From a virus, in the IMG/VR virus record IMGVR_UViG_3300021178_000422, positions 1 to 46,003 of that record: a stretch of DNA of 46,003 nucleotides. One strand, written 5' to 3'. Positions 39,636-46,003 of this stretch are shown piece by piece. The notes below the pieces were generated by a model, which was not told where the DNA came from, ran no database searches, and saw nothing but the letters and a program-made list of their open reading frames with translations. The position numbers were made by a program, and so were the translations under genes. Numbering within the stretch: position 1 is the first letter of the stretch; each line of letters opens with the position of its first letter.

Positions 39636-39663
39636 AAAACAGTGCGGCGCTCTGAGGCGCCGC
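39636..39663 (-). terminator. hairpin downstream of the primase gene
   Basis: GCGGCGC (39644-39650) / GCGCCGC (39657-39663) with a 6-nt loop. On the minus strand it is followed by ACTGTTTTG. A moderate terminator or attenuator between the primase and the zinc-ribbon gene. Confidence 0.5.
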
Positions 39664-39674
39664 GAGGAACTATG

Positions 39675-40265
39675 TTACGCTGGTTTTTTTTCGAGCTTCA
39701 CCACGTTCCAGTTAGGAAGCTTCCACTGAGGCGGCAGCTTGGCGATTTCGGTCAGGCCGATGTAGCCCACGAGCTCGCCGGTCTCGAGACGGATCGGCAC
39801 GGCCACCAAGCCGCGCATGATGCCCTTACAGGCATAGCCGATGCCGAGCGCCTGCGCGGTCTCTGCATCGAAGCCCAAGGTCTCGACTGCCGGGTGCTCG
39901 TGCTCCAGGTAGTCGAGCGGTTTAAGGCCGTCGCCGGGAGCTTCTGCGGGCTTCTGGTGAGTTTTCGGGTTTCTTTCGGGTTGGTCTACCCCGAAGTGCC
40001 GCGCGATCTCCTCGGCCGCCTCACGCTGTCCTGTGCGCCGGATGTGGGCGCACAAGCCGATGCAGTCCCCTCCATGGGAATCGGCGAAGCAATAGTAGGA
40101 CCCACGCGAGAGGTTGACCGCGAGCGCCCGGTCGCCTCCCTTGCGGCAGGCGGGGCAAGCAGAGCGGAGCTGGTCGTTGCCCTTCATGCGTAAGCCCAAC
40201 ATTTGGACCACTTGGCCGATTTTGATCTGCTCCTTGATGAGCGCGAAATCTAGAAACGTCGGCAT
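39675..40265 (-). CDS. truncated CHC2-type DNA primase (196 aa)
   Basis: A strong ribosome-binding site (AAAGGAG) precedes the ATG at 40265. The zinc module is visible as SACPAC (C37, C40) and YYCFADSHGGDCIGL (C59, C68). An N-terminal subdomain follows (PLDYLEHEHPAVETLGFD, AVPIRLETGELVGYIGL), the usual entry into the DnaG-like core. The acidic TOPRIM catalytic residues are absent, and the protein ends soon after, so it is probably a zinc/fold fragment or a regulator rather than a full primase. No replicative helicase or polymerase gene was found nearby. Confidence 0.75.
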   Translation of the reverse strand: MPTFLDFALIKEQIKIGQVVQMLGLRMKGNDQLRSACPACRKGGDRALAVNLSRGSYYCFADSHGGDCIGLCAHIRRTGQREAAEEIARHFGVDQPERNPKTHQKPAEAPGDGLKPLDYLEHEHPAVETLGFDAETAQALGIGYACKGIMRGLVAVPIRLETGELVGYIGLTEIAKLPPQWKLPNWNVVKLEKKPA

Positions 40266-40312
40266 GGCTATCTCCTTTCCTGTTGAGATCTGCCGACCCC
40301 TAATCGTATCAC

Positions 40313-40606
40313 CTATCCGTAGACGTACCTGGCCGGCGATGTGCGCCCTGCTTCAATGCCATGAAATGTTCCTTCGCATGTGCAAGCGCAATTATTCCCC
40401 TCACCGTAGAGACAACGAACGTCGTTACAGAACTGATATCGGGTAGGACGGTAGCTATGGAGATTCATGCGTTCGCCGCAGTGAAGTGGCAGAATGTGGG
40501 AAATGCCCTCACGCGAGTCTCCGCGCAATTCCTCCAGTTCGTTTTTGCTTGTGTTGCGATGAAAGCCGCATGCTCTACATCGCAACTCCAATTGGTATTT
40601 GCTCAT
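40313..40606 (-). CDS. zinc-binding hypothetical protein (97 aa)
   Basis: Cysteines in ELRCRACGF, LPLHCGERM, FCNDVRC and CACTCEGTFHGI suggest two zinc sites. The CxCxCxGxxHGI ending recalls a small rhizobial protein motif. It is the first gene of the leftward primase operon. The start is preceded by a strong hairpin instead of a ribosome-binding site. Confidence 0.6.
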   Translation of the reverse strand: MSKYQLELRCRACGFHRNTSKNELEELRGDSREGISHILPLHCGERMNLHSYRPTRYQFCNDVRCLYGEGNNCACTCEGTFHGIEAGRTSPARYVYG

Positions 40607-40613
40607 ATCGTCT

Positions 40614-40657
40614 GCACGATACGGACGCCCGCTTGGCAGAAGGCGTCCACATCGTGC
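40614..40657 (-). promoter_or_regulatory. 5'-UTR hairpin at the start of the primase operon
   Basis: GCACGAT (40614-40620) pairs with ATCGTGC (40651-40657), and GGACGCC (40623-40629) with GGCGTCC (40642-40648). A symmetric AC/AC internal loop separates the two helices; 14 bp pair in total. It ends 7 nt before the ATG at 40606, where a ribosome-binding site would normally be. Control of translation initiation is inferred. Confidence 0.55.
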
Positions 40658-40665
40658 GCCAAGCT

Positions 40666-40711
40666 TATAATGAGAACATTATAGCACGTGATACCATGCT
40701 CTGAGAGCATC
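40666..40711. promoter_or_regulatory. promoter-like palindromes upstream of the primase operon
   Basis: TATAATG-AGAA-CATTATA (40666-40683) is a perfect inverted repeat offering TATAAT on both strands. ATGCTCTGAGAGCAT (40697-40711) is a second perfect palindrome. The minus-strand TATAAT fits the start of the 40606 gene; the -35 is weak. Likely an operator-controlled promoter. Confidence 0.5.
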
Positions 40712-40975
40712 GAACGTGGATGGGGGAAATGCTGGCTCGGCTACAGCGCGGTTGGGGTAATAGCTGATCCCAAAACAACCGTTTCCCCACCCGCGTTCGA
40801 TTTGCACATTCAAAGAGTTGGAGTGTGGGTGGGGGTAGCGAACATCAAGATAGCTACCAAAACCTCGCCGGAGCCGGTGTCGCTCACTGCGTTCAGGCTT
40901 GATTGGGGATTGCGGTTTCGTCCGTCTTCCCCACCCCCACTGCAACAAGAGTGCGGGGAGAAAGGAGTCATGCAA
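40679..40975 (-). CDS. uncertain hypothetical frame in the regulatory gap (98 aa)
   Basis: A frame from 40975 to TAA at 40679-40681, with a protein-like second half (YLDVRYPHPHSNSLNVQIE, GWGNGCFGISYYPNRAVAE). It overlaps the start of the plus-strand gene and a 20-bp hairpin, and it has no ribosome-binding site. Parts of the apparent peptide pattern come from the repeated GTGGGTGGGG motif. It may be a gene or structured DNA only. Confidence 0.3.
   Translation of the reverse strand: MHDSFLPALLLQWGWGRRTKPQSPIKPERSERHRLRRGFGSYLDVRYPHPHSNSLNVQIERGWGNGCFGISYYPNRAVAEPAFPPSTFDALRAWYHVL
40709..40801. repeat. 20-bp imperfect hairpin with GTGGGTGGGG motifs
   Basis: 40709-40729 pairs with 40782-40801 over 20 bases, with one G-T pair, one mismatch and one bulge, around a 52-nt loop. 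Related G-rich motifs recur at about 40826-40836 and inverted at 40930-40939. It fills the gap between the leftward operon and the gene at 40975. A replication or transfer origin is one possibility. Confidence 0.5.
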
Positions 40976-41229
40976 TGAGCATGACAGACACTACCTCGCG
41001 TACGACGCGTCGGGGACAGCAGCCTGAGAAACGCGAGATCGCGTTCTACGTCCGGGCCAAAACGGGAGCTGGGCCGCGCGACTGGTCGCCAATCGGTGTC
41101 GCCTTCCACCGGCGCAACGGAGACGGCTTCACGATGAAGCTGAATACGCTGCCGATTTCCGGCTGGAACGGGGCGTGCGTGCTTGTCCCGCCCTTCGTGC
41201 AGGACGGCGACGAAATCCCCGAAGAATAA
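40975..41229 (+). CDS. small conserved hypothetical protein (84 aa)
   Basis: AAAGGAG (40961-40967) precedes the ATG at 40975. The core reads KREIAFYVRAKTGAG, then DWSPIGVAFHRRNGDGFTMK and LNTLPISGWNGACVLVPP. This resembles a small rhizobial accessory-region protein family seen from memory near plasmid and phage genes. A strong plus-strand terminator follows 16 nt later. Function unknown. Confidence 0.7.
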   Translation: MSMTDTTSRTTRRGQQPEKREIAFYVRAKTGAGPRDWSPIGVAFHRRNGDGFTMKLNTLPISGWNGACVLVPPFVQDGDEIPEE

Positions 41230-41245
41230 CATCGCGTGCTTCCTG

Positions 41246-41269
41246 GGGCGGCCCCGTGCCGCCCTTTTT
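41246..41269 (+). terminator. rho-independent terminator (plus strand)
   Basis: GGGCGGC (41246-41252), 5-nt loop CCCGT, GCCGCCC (41258-41264), then TTTTT. It separates the convergent genes at 40975 and 41271. Confidence 0.88.
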
Positions 41270-41270
41270 C

Positions 41271-42257
41271 TTATGAGAGGATCTGAAACGGTGGATGCCC
41301 GACACGGTGCCACGGATCTGAAACCATGTGCCCGGTCGGTGATGGCTTCTCGTACGACCCCGGCGCGGGTTGATTTTTGAATAAGAGAAATTGCGCGGCG
41401 TTCTCGGTAACCTCGCCCGCGCGTACCATTCCCTCTAAGTGCTTCATTGCCGAATTCATCTCCTGCACCGTCGTGAAGATGAATGGGACGTAGTAGCGGC
41501 GAAAGCCAAAGTATGAACGATAGACCTTGCCCTCGATAATAGATGCGTGGGTGAAAAACTTGCGGCGTAGCGATTGCGCATTGAAGTCGCGCGTGGCGCG
41601 CCGCTTGCGCGAGTACTCGATCTCGACACCTGGAAAGAAGATGTATGTGCCGTTCTTCGTGAGCTCTAAGCCGAACGGATAATCGTCCGCCGTAACCTTC
41701 ACGTCCTTTGAGCCGTGCACGCGAACGGTAACCGGAATTGAATGGCTGTGCTTGACGGCCTCCCTTGCCTCGGCTGAGAGGTTTGGAGATGTGCGGATCG
41801 TAGACCACGGGACGAAGCGCAGCTCGTCCGACCGTTCCTTCGCTGCGAGACGAAATGATGCCATCGCCTGGTAGACCATGATCTGGTGATCGAAGCTGCC
41901 CTGGTATGGGCCGGTCTCTACGTCGACGTGGCGAGCTTCAAGCCTCTCTTTGCCCCGATCTGCCAGTTCGTAGTAGAGCGGCCAATTCTGGTAGGCGCGC
42001 GGGTTATCGCGCTGCTCGTCTGCGACTTGAACGTACAGGTTGGGCTTGCGCTTGAGGACCTTGAAGCGATCCGTAACGTAGTCGGCGCTCGTGCCGGCGA
42101 ACGCTGCGATGTAGGGCGCGGTAAGAAACCGATGGGAAGCGAGCGCCTCCATCATCCGGTCGTCGAGGGGCGTCGGACGCCAAATGGCGATCGGCTCGCC
42201 ATCTCTCAGGATGGGATCGGTACCGAATCGTGAAAGACGTTTGCGGGAACCCTCCAT
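41271..42257 (-). CDS. replication-relaxation-like winged-helix protein (328 aa)
   Basis: The N-terminal PLDDRMMEALASHRFLTAPY, with the following AAFAG and RFKVLKRKPNLYV and then ADRGKERLEAR, forms a winged helix. In the Replic_Relax family (PF13814) this is followed by a beta/alpha domain with a conserved DH (FDHQIMVYQAMASFRLAAKE). Members occur on plasmids and conjugative elements and are linked to plasmid replication or DNA relaxation. It is encoded about 95 nt downstream of the VirD4-like ATPase, so the two are probably cotranscribed. A loading or specificity factor for the ATPase is an inference. Family assignment is from remembered pattern. Confidence 0.65.
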   Translation of the reverse strand: MEGSRKRLSRFGTDPILRDGEPIAIWRPTPLDDRMMEALASHRFLTAPYIAAFAGTSADYVTDRFKVLKRKPNLYVQVADEQRDNPRAYQNWPLYYELADRGKERLEARHVDVETGPYQGSFDHQIMVYQAMASFRLAAKERSDELRFVPWSTIRTSPNLSAEAREAVKHSHSIPVTVRVHGSKDVKVTADDYPFGLELTKNGTYIFFPGVEIEYSRKRRATRDFNAQSLRRKFFTHASIIEGKVYRSYFGFRRYYVPFIFTTVQEMNSAMKHLEGMVRAGEVTENAAQFLLFKNQPAPGSYEKPSPTGHMVSDPWHRVGHPPFQILS

Positions 42258-42351
42258 AGATCAAGAAATAAACGAAATGAAAAATTGAAACAAAGGTCGG
42301 TATGCAAAGCGGCGAGGAGCTATAAGCGGCTCTGCGCCAGTATGTTCAAGT

Positions 42352-44391
42352 CTACCATTTTTCAGGCGACTCATTTTCCACTGCGGCCGGGGGCGTGGAT
42401 TTCGGGGGACGTGGTAGAATAGGGTCTACAACCCCTGTCGCTTCGGTGGCAGGGCGCGAGGCCCCTGCTAGCGGGGCTTCTGCTTTGTGCGTTTCTGCAC
42501 TGAGCCTCTGAGCGTTGATGTCTAGAAACTTCTGTAGCTGTCCGTCGGTCATTTGGGGTTGCGCTTCGACATTGCCGAGCGGAACGTGAATGGACATCGG
42601 ATGGTCAACGACGTTTCGCGCGAAACAGGCGAAATTGACGTGAGTGGGTGTAACCTTGCGAGCCGTGATGAACTGCGAGTCGCAGTGCATGTCCCGAGTT
42701 ATGTAAGTCAAATCTTGCGCTTCCACAGATGCGGCGTATTTGATGGATGTATTGGTCGATAGTTGATTACGCAGGCCGTCGGTAAAGGGCTTGTCGTGTA
42801 ATATCTGAGTGGCCATAACGATGCCGAGATTATATTCCCGTGCGAGCCTGAGCATCTGAGGGGTTTTTATTTCGTCGGCGTATTCCTGGAACTCGTCGAT
42901 GATAAGGAATGCGGGCGGCCACGGGGCTTTGAGGGCCACACGTGCAAAGGCGGCATTGAGGGTGGTGGCTATGAAGTACCGGCCAAGCAGCGCAGAGGCT
43001 CTATCGCCAAGGAGAGTGCTGTTGGTGTTGACGAGAATAATCTTCCCTTCGTTGATCGCCTCAATGAGGTTAATAGCATTATGTGTTGCTGAGAGAGCGG
43101 CGATAAAGACAGGATGTTGAAGCACCATGTAGAGGCGGGCCTTGATTTGTCCTTTCGATTCCTTGAACTCCGTAAAGAACTCGTTGCGAAAGAAGCGCTG
43201 TGCCATCGGGTGTAGCCGCTCGACATATGCGCGAAAAGCAAATGTTTCGAGGTTCTTTGCCGGATCGTCGAGAATATCAAGGAGGGTTTCAACATTCGCG
43301 TTGTCGATCTCGTACATCAGGCGAACGACATACCCAAAATCAATCTGCTGCTTTTCGGTGAGCTTGAAGCCCGCGGCCGAGAAGATATAACCGAATAGTT
43401 CTATGAGTTGGTTTTCAACCTGCATCCGCATTTGAGGCGACCACATGTGAAATCGCCGTGTGCCGGGGTCGAACATATTGAGGGCGGGTGGCGGGTCGAT
43501 GGTCGGGTCAACGACTATTATTCGGTCTTTCAAGCGGCCGTTATCGGGGTTAAATACGGCAAGGCGCTGAAGGCGTTTAATCATCAGACCTTTTGGGTCT
43601 AAAACGACCATTGCGGGAGGATTGGGCTTTGCGAGGTCATCTAAAATGATCTGCTGCAAAAGCGTGGTTTTTCCCGCTCCCGATCCGCCAACAATGAGCG
43701 TGTGTTCAAAGCGTGTGCGTTCAGGTATCGGCACGACGGCGCCGAGGCGGTCTTGGTCTAATAGCTGATTGTCCAACTCCGCTTGCTCGCGCTGGGCGTC
43801 CAGTGCTTCTTGTTCTTCCTTCTTTTTTAGGGCGTTACGTTTCAACTCGTATTTTATCTCGATATAACGGAGTTCGCTCCGCTCGCGAGCTTCTCGGATT
43901 TCCCTGTTGAGCTGCCGGTCGGCTTCTTTTTTCGCTTCTTCACGCGCTTCGCGTGCTGCATGAAAGATGCATTTTTTGAGCCAAGCGCTGATCTCTTGCT
44001 CGGCCTTTACGGGAGCTTCCGCTTTCTCTCGTCTCCATTTCTCAATCTGCTCTGAAGTTTCCCGCCTGTATTTTTCCTCCATCTTTCTAGAGGCCTGGCC
44101 AGGCATAAGTGAAGCGATATACTTTAATCCGACAATGCCTGGATAGTCATTGACGTCGCCATTGGCCCGCAGTGATGGTTCTTTAATTACCGCTTGGATA
44201 ACTTTTTCGTAGCATGCGGAAGAACAAAACATCTCAGAAGGATAAATTGTTAGATCGGTTTCGGTAACGCTTTCATTAAGCCACCACCATGCTCGCGATA
44301 GGTCGCGGTCCAACGGAGCCCGGCAGAGTAAGTTGCAGCAAGCATTGGGGAGGAAAGTAAGGGGGACTGGTAAGCCGAAGAAATAGAGCAT
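42352..44391 (-). CDS. VirD4-like ATPase with N-terminal zinc and coiled-coil region (679 aa)
   Basis: From ATG 44391: a hydrophobic start (LYFFGLPVPLTFLP) and a cysteine module (NACCNLLC ... MFCSSACYE) that probably binds zinc. A long charged coiled coil follows to about residue 220. Then comes the ATPase: Walker A GGSGAGKT (about 235-242), LDPKGLMI, VVDPTIDPP, LNMFDPG, Walker B FLIIDEFQ (about 495-502) and ATQILHDKP. This is the T4SS coupling-protein fold. The TTG/GTG starts 13-14 codons upstream are possible. The coiled coil could tether a partner. It is placed right next to the excisionase and integrase. No mating-channel genes are present in the window. Confidence 0.8.
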   Translation of the reverse strand: MLYFFGLPVPLTFLPNACCNLLCRAPLDRDLSRAWWWLNESVTETDLTIYPSEMFCSSACYEKVIQAVIKEPSLRANGDVNDYPGIVGLKYIASLMPGQASRKMEEKYRRETSEQIEKWRREKAEAPVKAEQEISAWLKKCIFHAAREAREEAKKEADRQLNREIREARERSELRYIEIKYELKRNALKKKEEQEALDAQREQAELDNQLLDQDRLGAVVPIPERTRFEHTLIVGGSGAGKTTLLQQIILDDLAKPNPPAMVVLDPKGLMIKRLQRLAVFNPDNGRLKDRIIVVDPTIDPPPALNMFDPGTRRFHMWSPQMRMQVENQLIELFGYIFSAAGFKLTEKQQIDFGYVVRLMYEIDNANVETLLDILDDPAKNLETFAFRAYVERLHPMAQRFFRNEFFTEFKESKGQIKARLYMVLQHPVFIAALSATHNAINLIEAINEGKIILVNTNSTLLGDRASALLGRYFIATTLNAAFARVALKAPWPPAFLIIDEFQEYADEIKTPQMLRLAREYNLGIVMATQILHDKPFTDGLRNQLSTNTSIKYAASVEAQDLTYITRDMHCDSQFITARKVTPTHVNFACFARNVVDHPMSIHVPLGNVEAQPQMTDGQLQKFLDINAQRLSAETHKAEAPLAGASRPATEATGVVDPILPRPPKSTPPAAVENESPEKW

Positions 44392-44453
44392 AAGCGCGAT
44401 CCAAGAGAGATGGGGCGGCCCAGTGGCCACCAAGCCGCCCCGAGGTCTACCGA

Positions 44454-44705
44454 TCAGAAGACGTATTCGACATCTTCAGGAACCGGCACGCCATGCCGCT
44501 TGAAGTAGTCAAGGACTTGCGGGGTGTACCAGACGGGATGCGCGTTCCTGTGCGTGCCGAGCTTCCCGCGAAGCGGAAATGGATCATGCGCGTACTCGGG
44601 CTCGAGCATCATTCGCCATGTTTGCGCCCTGCTATAAGGCCAGCCAATGACATCCTTCAACTTACGCCAATCGACGTAGAGCGGTAGCTTCACCTTCCGT
44701 TGCAT
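44454..44705 (-). CDS. AlpA/Xis-like DNA-binding protein (83 aa)
   Basis: A winged-helix-like protein with VDWRKLKDVIGWPYSRAQTW and an HPVWYTPQVLDYFKRHG end. This is the pattern of AlpA/excisionase-type proteins encoded beside tyrosine integrases. GGAG at an 8-nt distance serves as ribosome-binding site for the ATG at 44705, but it lies in a hairpin. It is 137 nt downstream of the integrase gene. Likely role: directing excision or activating other genes. Confidence 0.7.
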   Translation of the reverse strand: MQRKVKLPLYVDWRKLKDVIGWPYSRAQTWRMMLEPEYAHDPFPLRGKLGTHRNAHPVWYTPQVLDYFKRHGVPVPEDVEYVF

Positions 44706-44712
44706 CGAAGCA

Positions 44713-44729
44713 TCTCCGTGATGCGGAGA
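44713..44729 (-). promoter_or_regulatory. hairpin covering the Xis ribosome-binding site
   Basis: TCTCCG (44713-44718) and CGGAGA (44724-44729) form a 6-bp stem with a 5-nt loop. Read on the minus strand, the 3' arm contains the GGAG that serves the ATG at 44705. Translation of the Xis-like protein may therefore be held low unless the hairpin opens. Confidence 0.5.
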
Positions 44730-44824
44730 CGCCGCGACGCTCCTAGGGTTAAGCCACTAGCAGCGCCGAAATCCTATGCGGCGTGGTGGGGAATCGCAAG
44801 TTGCACATAGCGCCCCGTAGCCCC

Positions 44825-44857
44825 AAAAAAGAAAGCCCGCGCTTAAGCGGCGCGGGC
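44825..44857 (-). terminator. rho-independent terminator of the integrase gene
   Basis: GCCCGCGC (44835-44842) / GCGCGGGC (44850-44857), with a 7-nt loop containing the integrase stop codon. On the minus strand it is followed by TTTCTTTTTT. It ends the integrase transcript before the Xis-like gene. Confidence 0.88.
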
Positions 44858-46003
44858 CGGGGCGGTATGAGCCGCCAGTAAGTGGGTCAGGTACGCTTCC
44901 CACTTTTCGAGGGCCGCGCGCTTTTCATCGAGGAATTCGTAGAGATTGTAAATCTCATCGAGGTCATTGAGGTTCTCGCCGCTGACGTGATTAAGCAGAC
45001 GCTCAGCGACTTCGCGCGCAACACCAAGCTTCGGCAGGGCGCTGCGGAAAGTCCGACGGATATCACGGATCTGCCACTTTTGCACGCCCGATAGCTTGTC
45101 CAACTCACGCTTTTTCTTGCCCCATGATCCATCAGCGAAGTGGGTATCAGCGTCCCAGCGGCCGGGGAAAAAGAAGTCGGAGTTGGTGGTCTGCTCGGCG
45201 AGCACGGCGCGCGCCATCGGCAAGAGCGGGGTGGCGTGGTCGCGGTGGTTTTTGGTGAAGTCTCCGGGGATCGTCATCACGCCGTCGGCAATCCATGTGC
45301 GCCGCGACCGGGCCACCTCCCCGCTCCGGGCTCCCCAGAGGAAAAGCAGGCGGACCATGCCGCCGAACATTCCCATCTGTAGCGAAGCTGCCCAGACCTG
45401 AACGATTTCCGTTTCGGAGAGGATACGCTTGCCCTTTCGATCCTTGGATGGGGCGTCGTAGCCTTCTAACGGGCTGTGGCTGATGTAGCGGCGGGGCGGC
45501 TTGGTGCACCACCGGAGCATCTTTCGAATCGCACGGAAGGCATGGAGCTGCTCGCTCGGCACGTCGGAGAGCTTATCGAGCTGCCTGCCGACGTCCTTGT
45601 CCGTTATGTCCGACAACAGGGTCGTACGGAGAGCGGGTAGGAAGTGCTTCTCCAAGAGCCGCTTGGCTTCGCTTTTCGAGCGGGGCCGGCGGCCCTTGTA
45701 GTTATCTTCGAGAAAGAGAGGCAGAGCCTCGCCAAAGGTGATGGTCGAGGCGGCGGCCTTCTCGATACCGAGGGTCTTCTCCGCGAGGATGCGTTTGGCT
45801 TCGACGCGAGCGTCGGAAAGGGTGATGATGCCGACTTTTCCGATGGTCCGACGCTTGCCGCTTCCAACCATGACGATGAAGGTCTTAGCGCCTCCATCTG
45901 AGACGCGTACGCCGAGGGGACTGGCTTTGTCCCACACGGTATATTGGCCGGCATCGGGCGGAGTGAGCGCGCGAATGCCAACGTCTGTGAGGTTTACTTT
46001 CAT
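44843..46003 (-). CDS. int: tyrosine site-specific integrase (386 aa)
   Basis: The N-terminal DUF4102-like part (ALTPPDAGQYTVWDKASPLG) and core-binding domain lead to the catalytic domain. Visible are R226 (WGARSGEV), K251 (FTKNH), the box II region QIRDIRRTFR with R316, H339 (LLNHVSG) and Y355 (IYNLYEF). The usual first histidine of box II (HxxR) is replaced by R313, a substitution found in some alphaproteobacterial integrases. The enzyme inserts and excises the element at an att site not seen here. The window ends exactly at its start codon, so its promoter lies outside. Confidence 0.93.
   Translation of the reverse strand: MKVNLTDVGIRALTPPDAGQYTVWDKASPLGVRVSDGGAKTFIVMVGSGKRRTIGKVGIITLSDARVEAKRILAEKTLGIEKAAASTITFGEALPLFLEDNYKGRRPRSKSEAKRLLEKHFLPALRTTLLSDITDKDVGRQLDKLSDVPSEQLHAFRAIRKMLRWCTKPPRRYISHSPLEGYDAPSKDRKGKRILSETEIVQVWAASLQMGMFGGMVRLLFLWGARSGEVARSRRTWIADGVMTIPGDFTKNHRDHATPLLPMARAVLAEQTTNSDFFFPGRWDADTHFADGSWGKKKRELDKLSGVQKWQIRDIRRTFRSALPKLGVAREVAERLLNHVSGENLNDLDEIYNLYEFLDEKRAALEKWEAYLTHLLAAHTAPARAA

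Noticed and set aside
40688-40978. Plus-strand 96-codon frame in the regulatory gap
   Set aside because: It crosses the 20-bp hairpin, and its apparent sequence comes from repeated GTGGGTGGGG motifs. No ribosome-binding site.
1-46003. Gene transfer agent or contractile (Mu-like) phage
   Set aside because: Although some head genes are Mu-like, no sheath, baseplate wedge or transposase genes were seen, and there is an integrase and a tape measure next to a siphophage-type chaperone.

Overview
The window looks like a nearly complete temperate siphovirus-type prophage, or a phage-like integrative element, from an alphaproteobacterium. The order Hyphomicrobiales, in the Bradyrhizobium/Nitrobacteraceae direction, is my best guess. 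It rests on families remembered as common there: two DUF3768 proteins, a CCDC90-like coiled-coil membrane protein beside a tiny zinc-finger protein, and several small rhizobial-type hypotheticals. No rRNA, tRNA or CRISPR array was seen, and no attachment sites could be recognised.

Layout, left to right. (1) 1-1.85 kb: accessory small genes, including a secreted Cys-rich peptide, a zinc-finger/coiled-coil pair with a minus-strand terminator, and a membrane protein. (2) 1.9-6.8 kb, minus strand: a DNA-metabolism operon with an HerA-like ATPase carrying two C-terminal winged helices, a DPPH-motif methyltransferase, an HTH protein, a hypothetical, a 43-residue ribbon-helix-helix-like gene, a NinB-like protein, an acidic-tailed protein and a PD-(D/E)XK nuclease. 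Three successive ATGA overlaps link four of these genes. (3) 7-12.4 kb: a membrane protein, a VirD4/TraD-like ATPase, a YopX-family gene, and a largely non-coding stretch (9.8-11.0 kb) rich in long hairpins, a 25-bp inverted repeat and a candidate terminator-ended small RNA, then two plus-strand accessory genes. (4) 12.4-37.7 kb, minus strand: the late operon, read right to left. It runs VRR-NUC nuclease, small proteins, TerS, TerL, a portal fused to a MuF-like domain, protease/scaffold, decoration and major capsid proteins, then many surface or fibre proteins including one with sixteen 18-residue repeats. After these come connector, tail completion, tail tube, a tail-assembly chaperone pair joined by a -1 frameshift on nine A's, tape measure, hub, M23 endolysin, holin-like proteins and a calcineurin-like phosphoesterase. 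A plus-strand membrane/zinc gene with its own promoter interrupts it. (5) 37.8-41.3 kb: a plus-strand exported protein, a minus-strand operon of small zinc proteins, DUF3768 proteins and a truncated CHC2 primase, a hairpin-rich regulatory gap and a plus-strand gene with a strong terminator. (6) 41.3-46 kb: a replication-relaxation-like winged-helix protein, a second VirD4-like ATPase with an N-terminal zinc-binding and coiled-coil region, an AlpA/Xis-like protein and a tyrosine integrase.

The late genes account for a self-sufficient head, a non-contractile tail and lysis. The least explained part is the coexistence of three FtsK/HerA/VirD4-superfamily DNA-pump ATPases, one beside a replication-relaxation-like protein. 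I saw no mating-channel genes and no recognisable relaxase. Together with two heavily structured non-coding regions (9.8-11.0 kb and 40.6-40.97 kb), this is the best candidate for undescribed biology here. All functional calls come from reading the sequence and remembered families; no database search was run.
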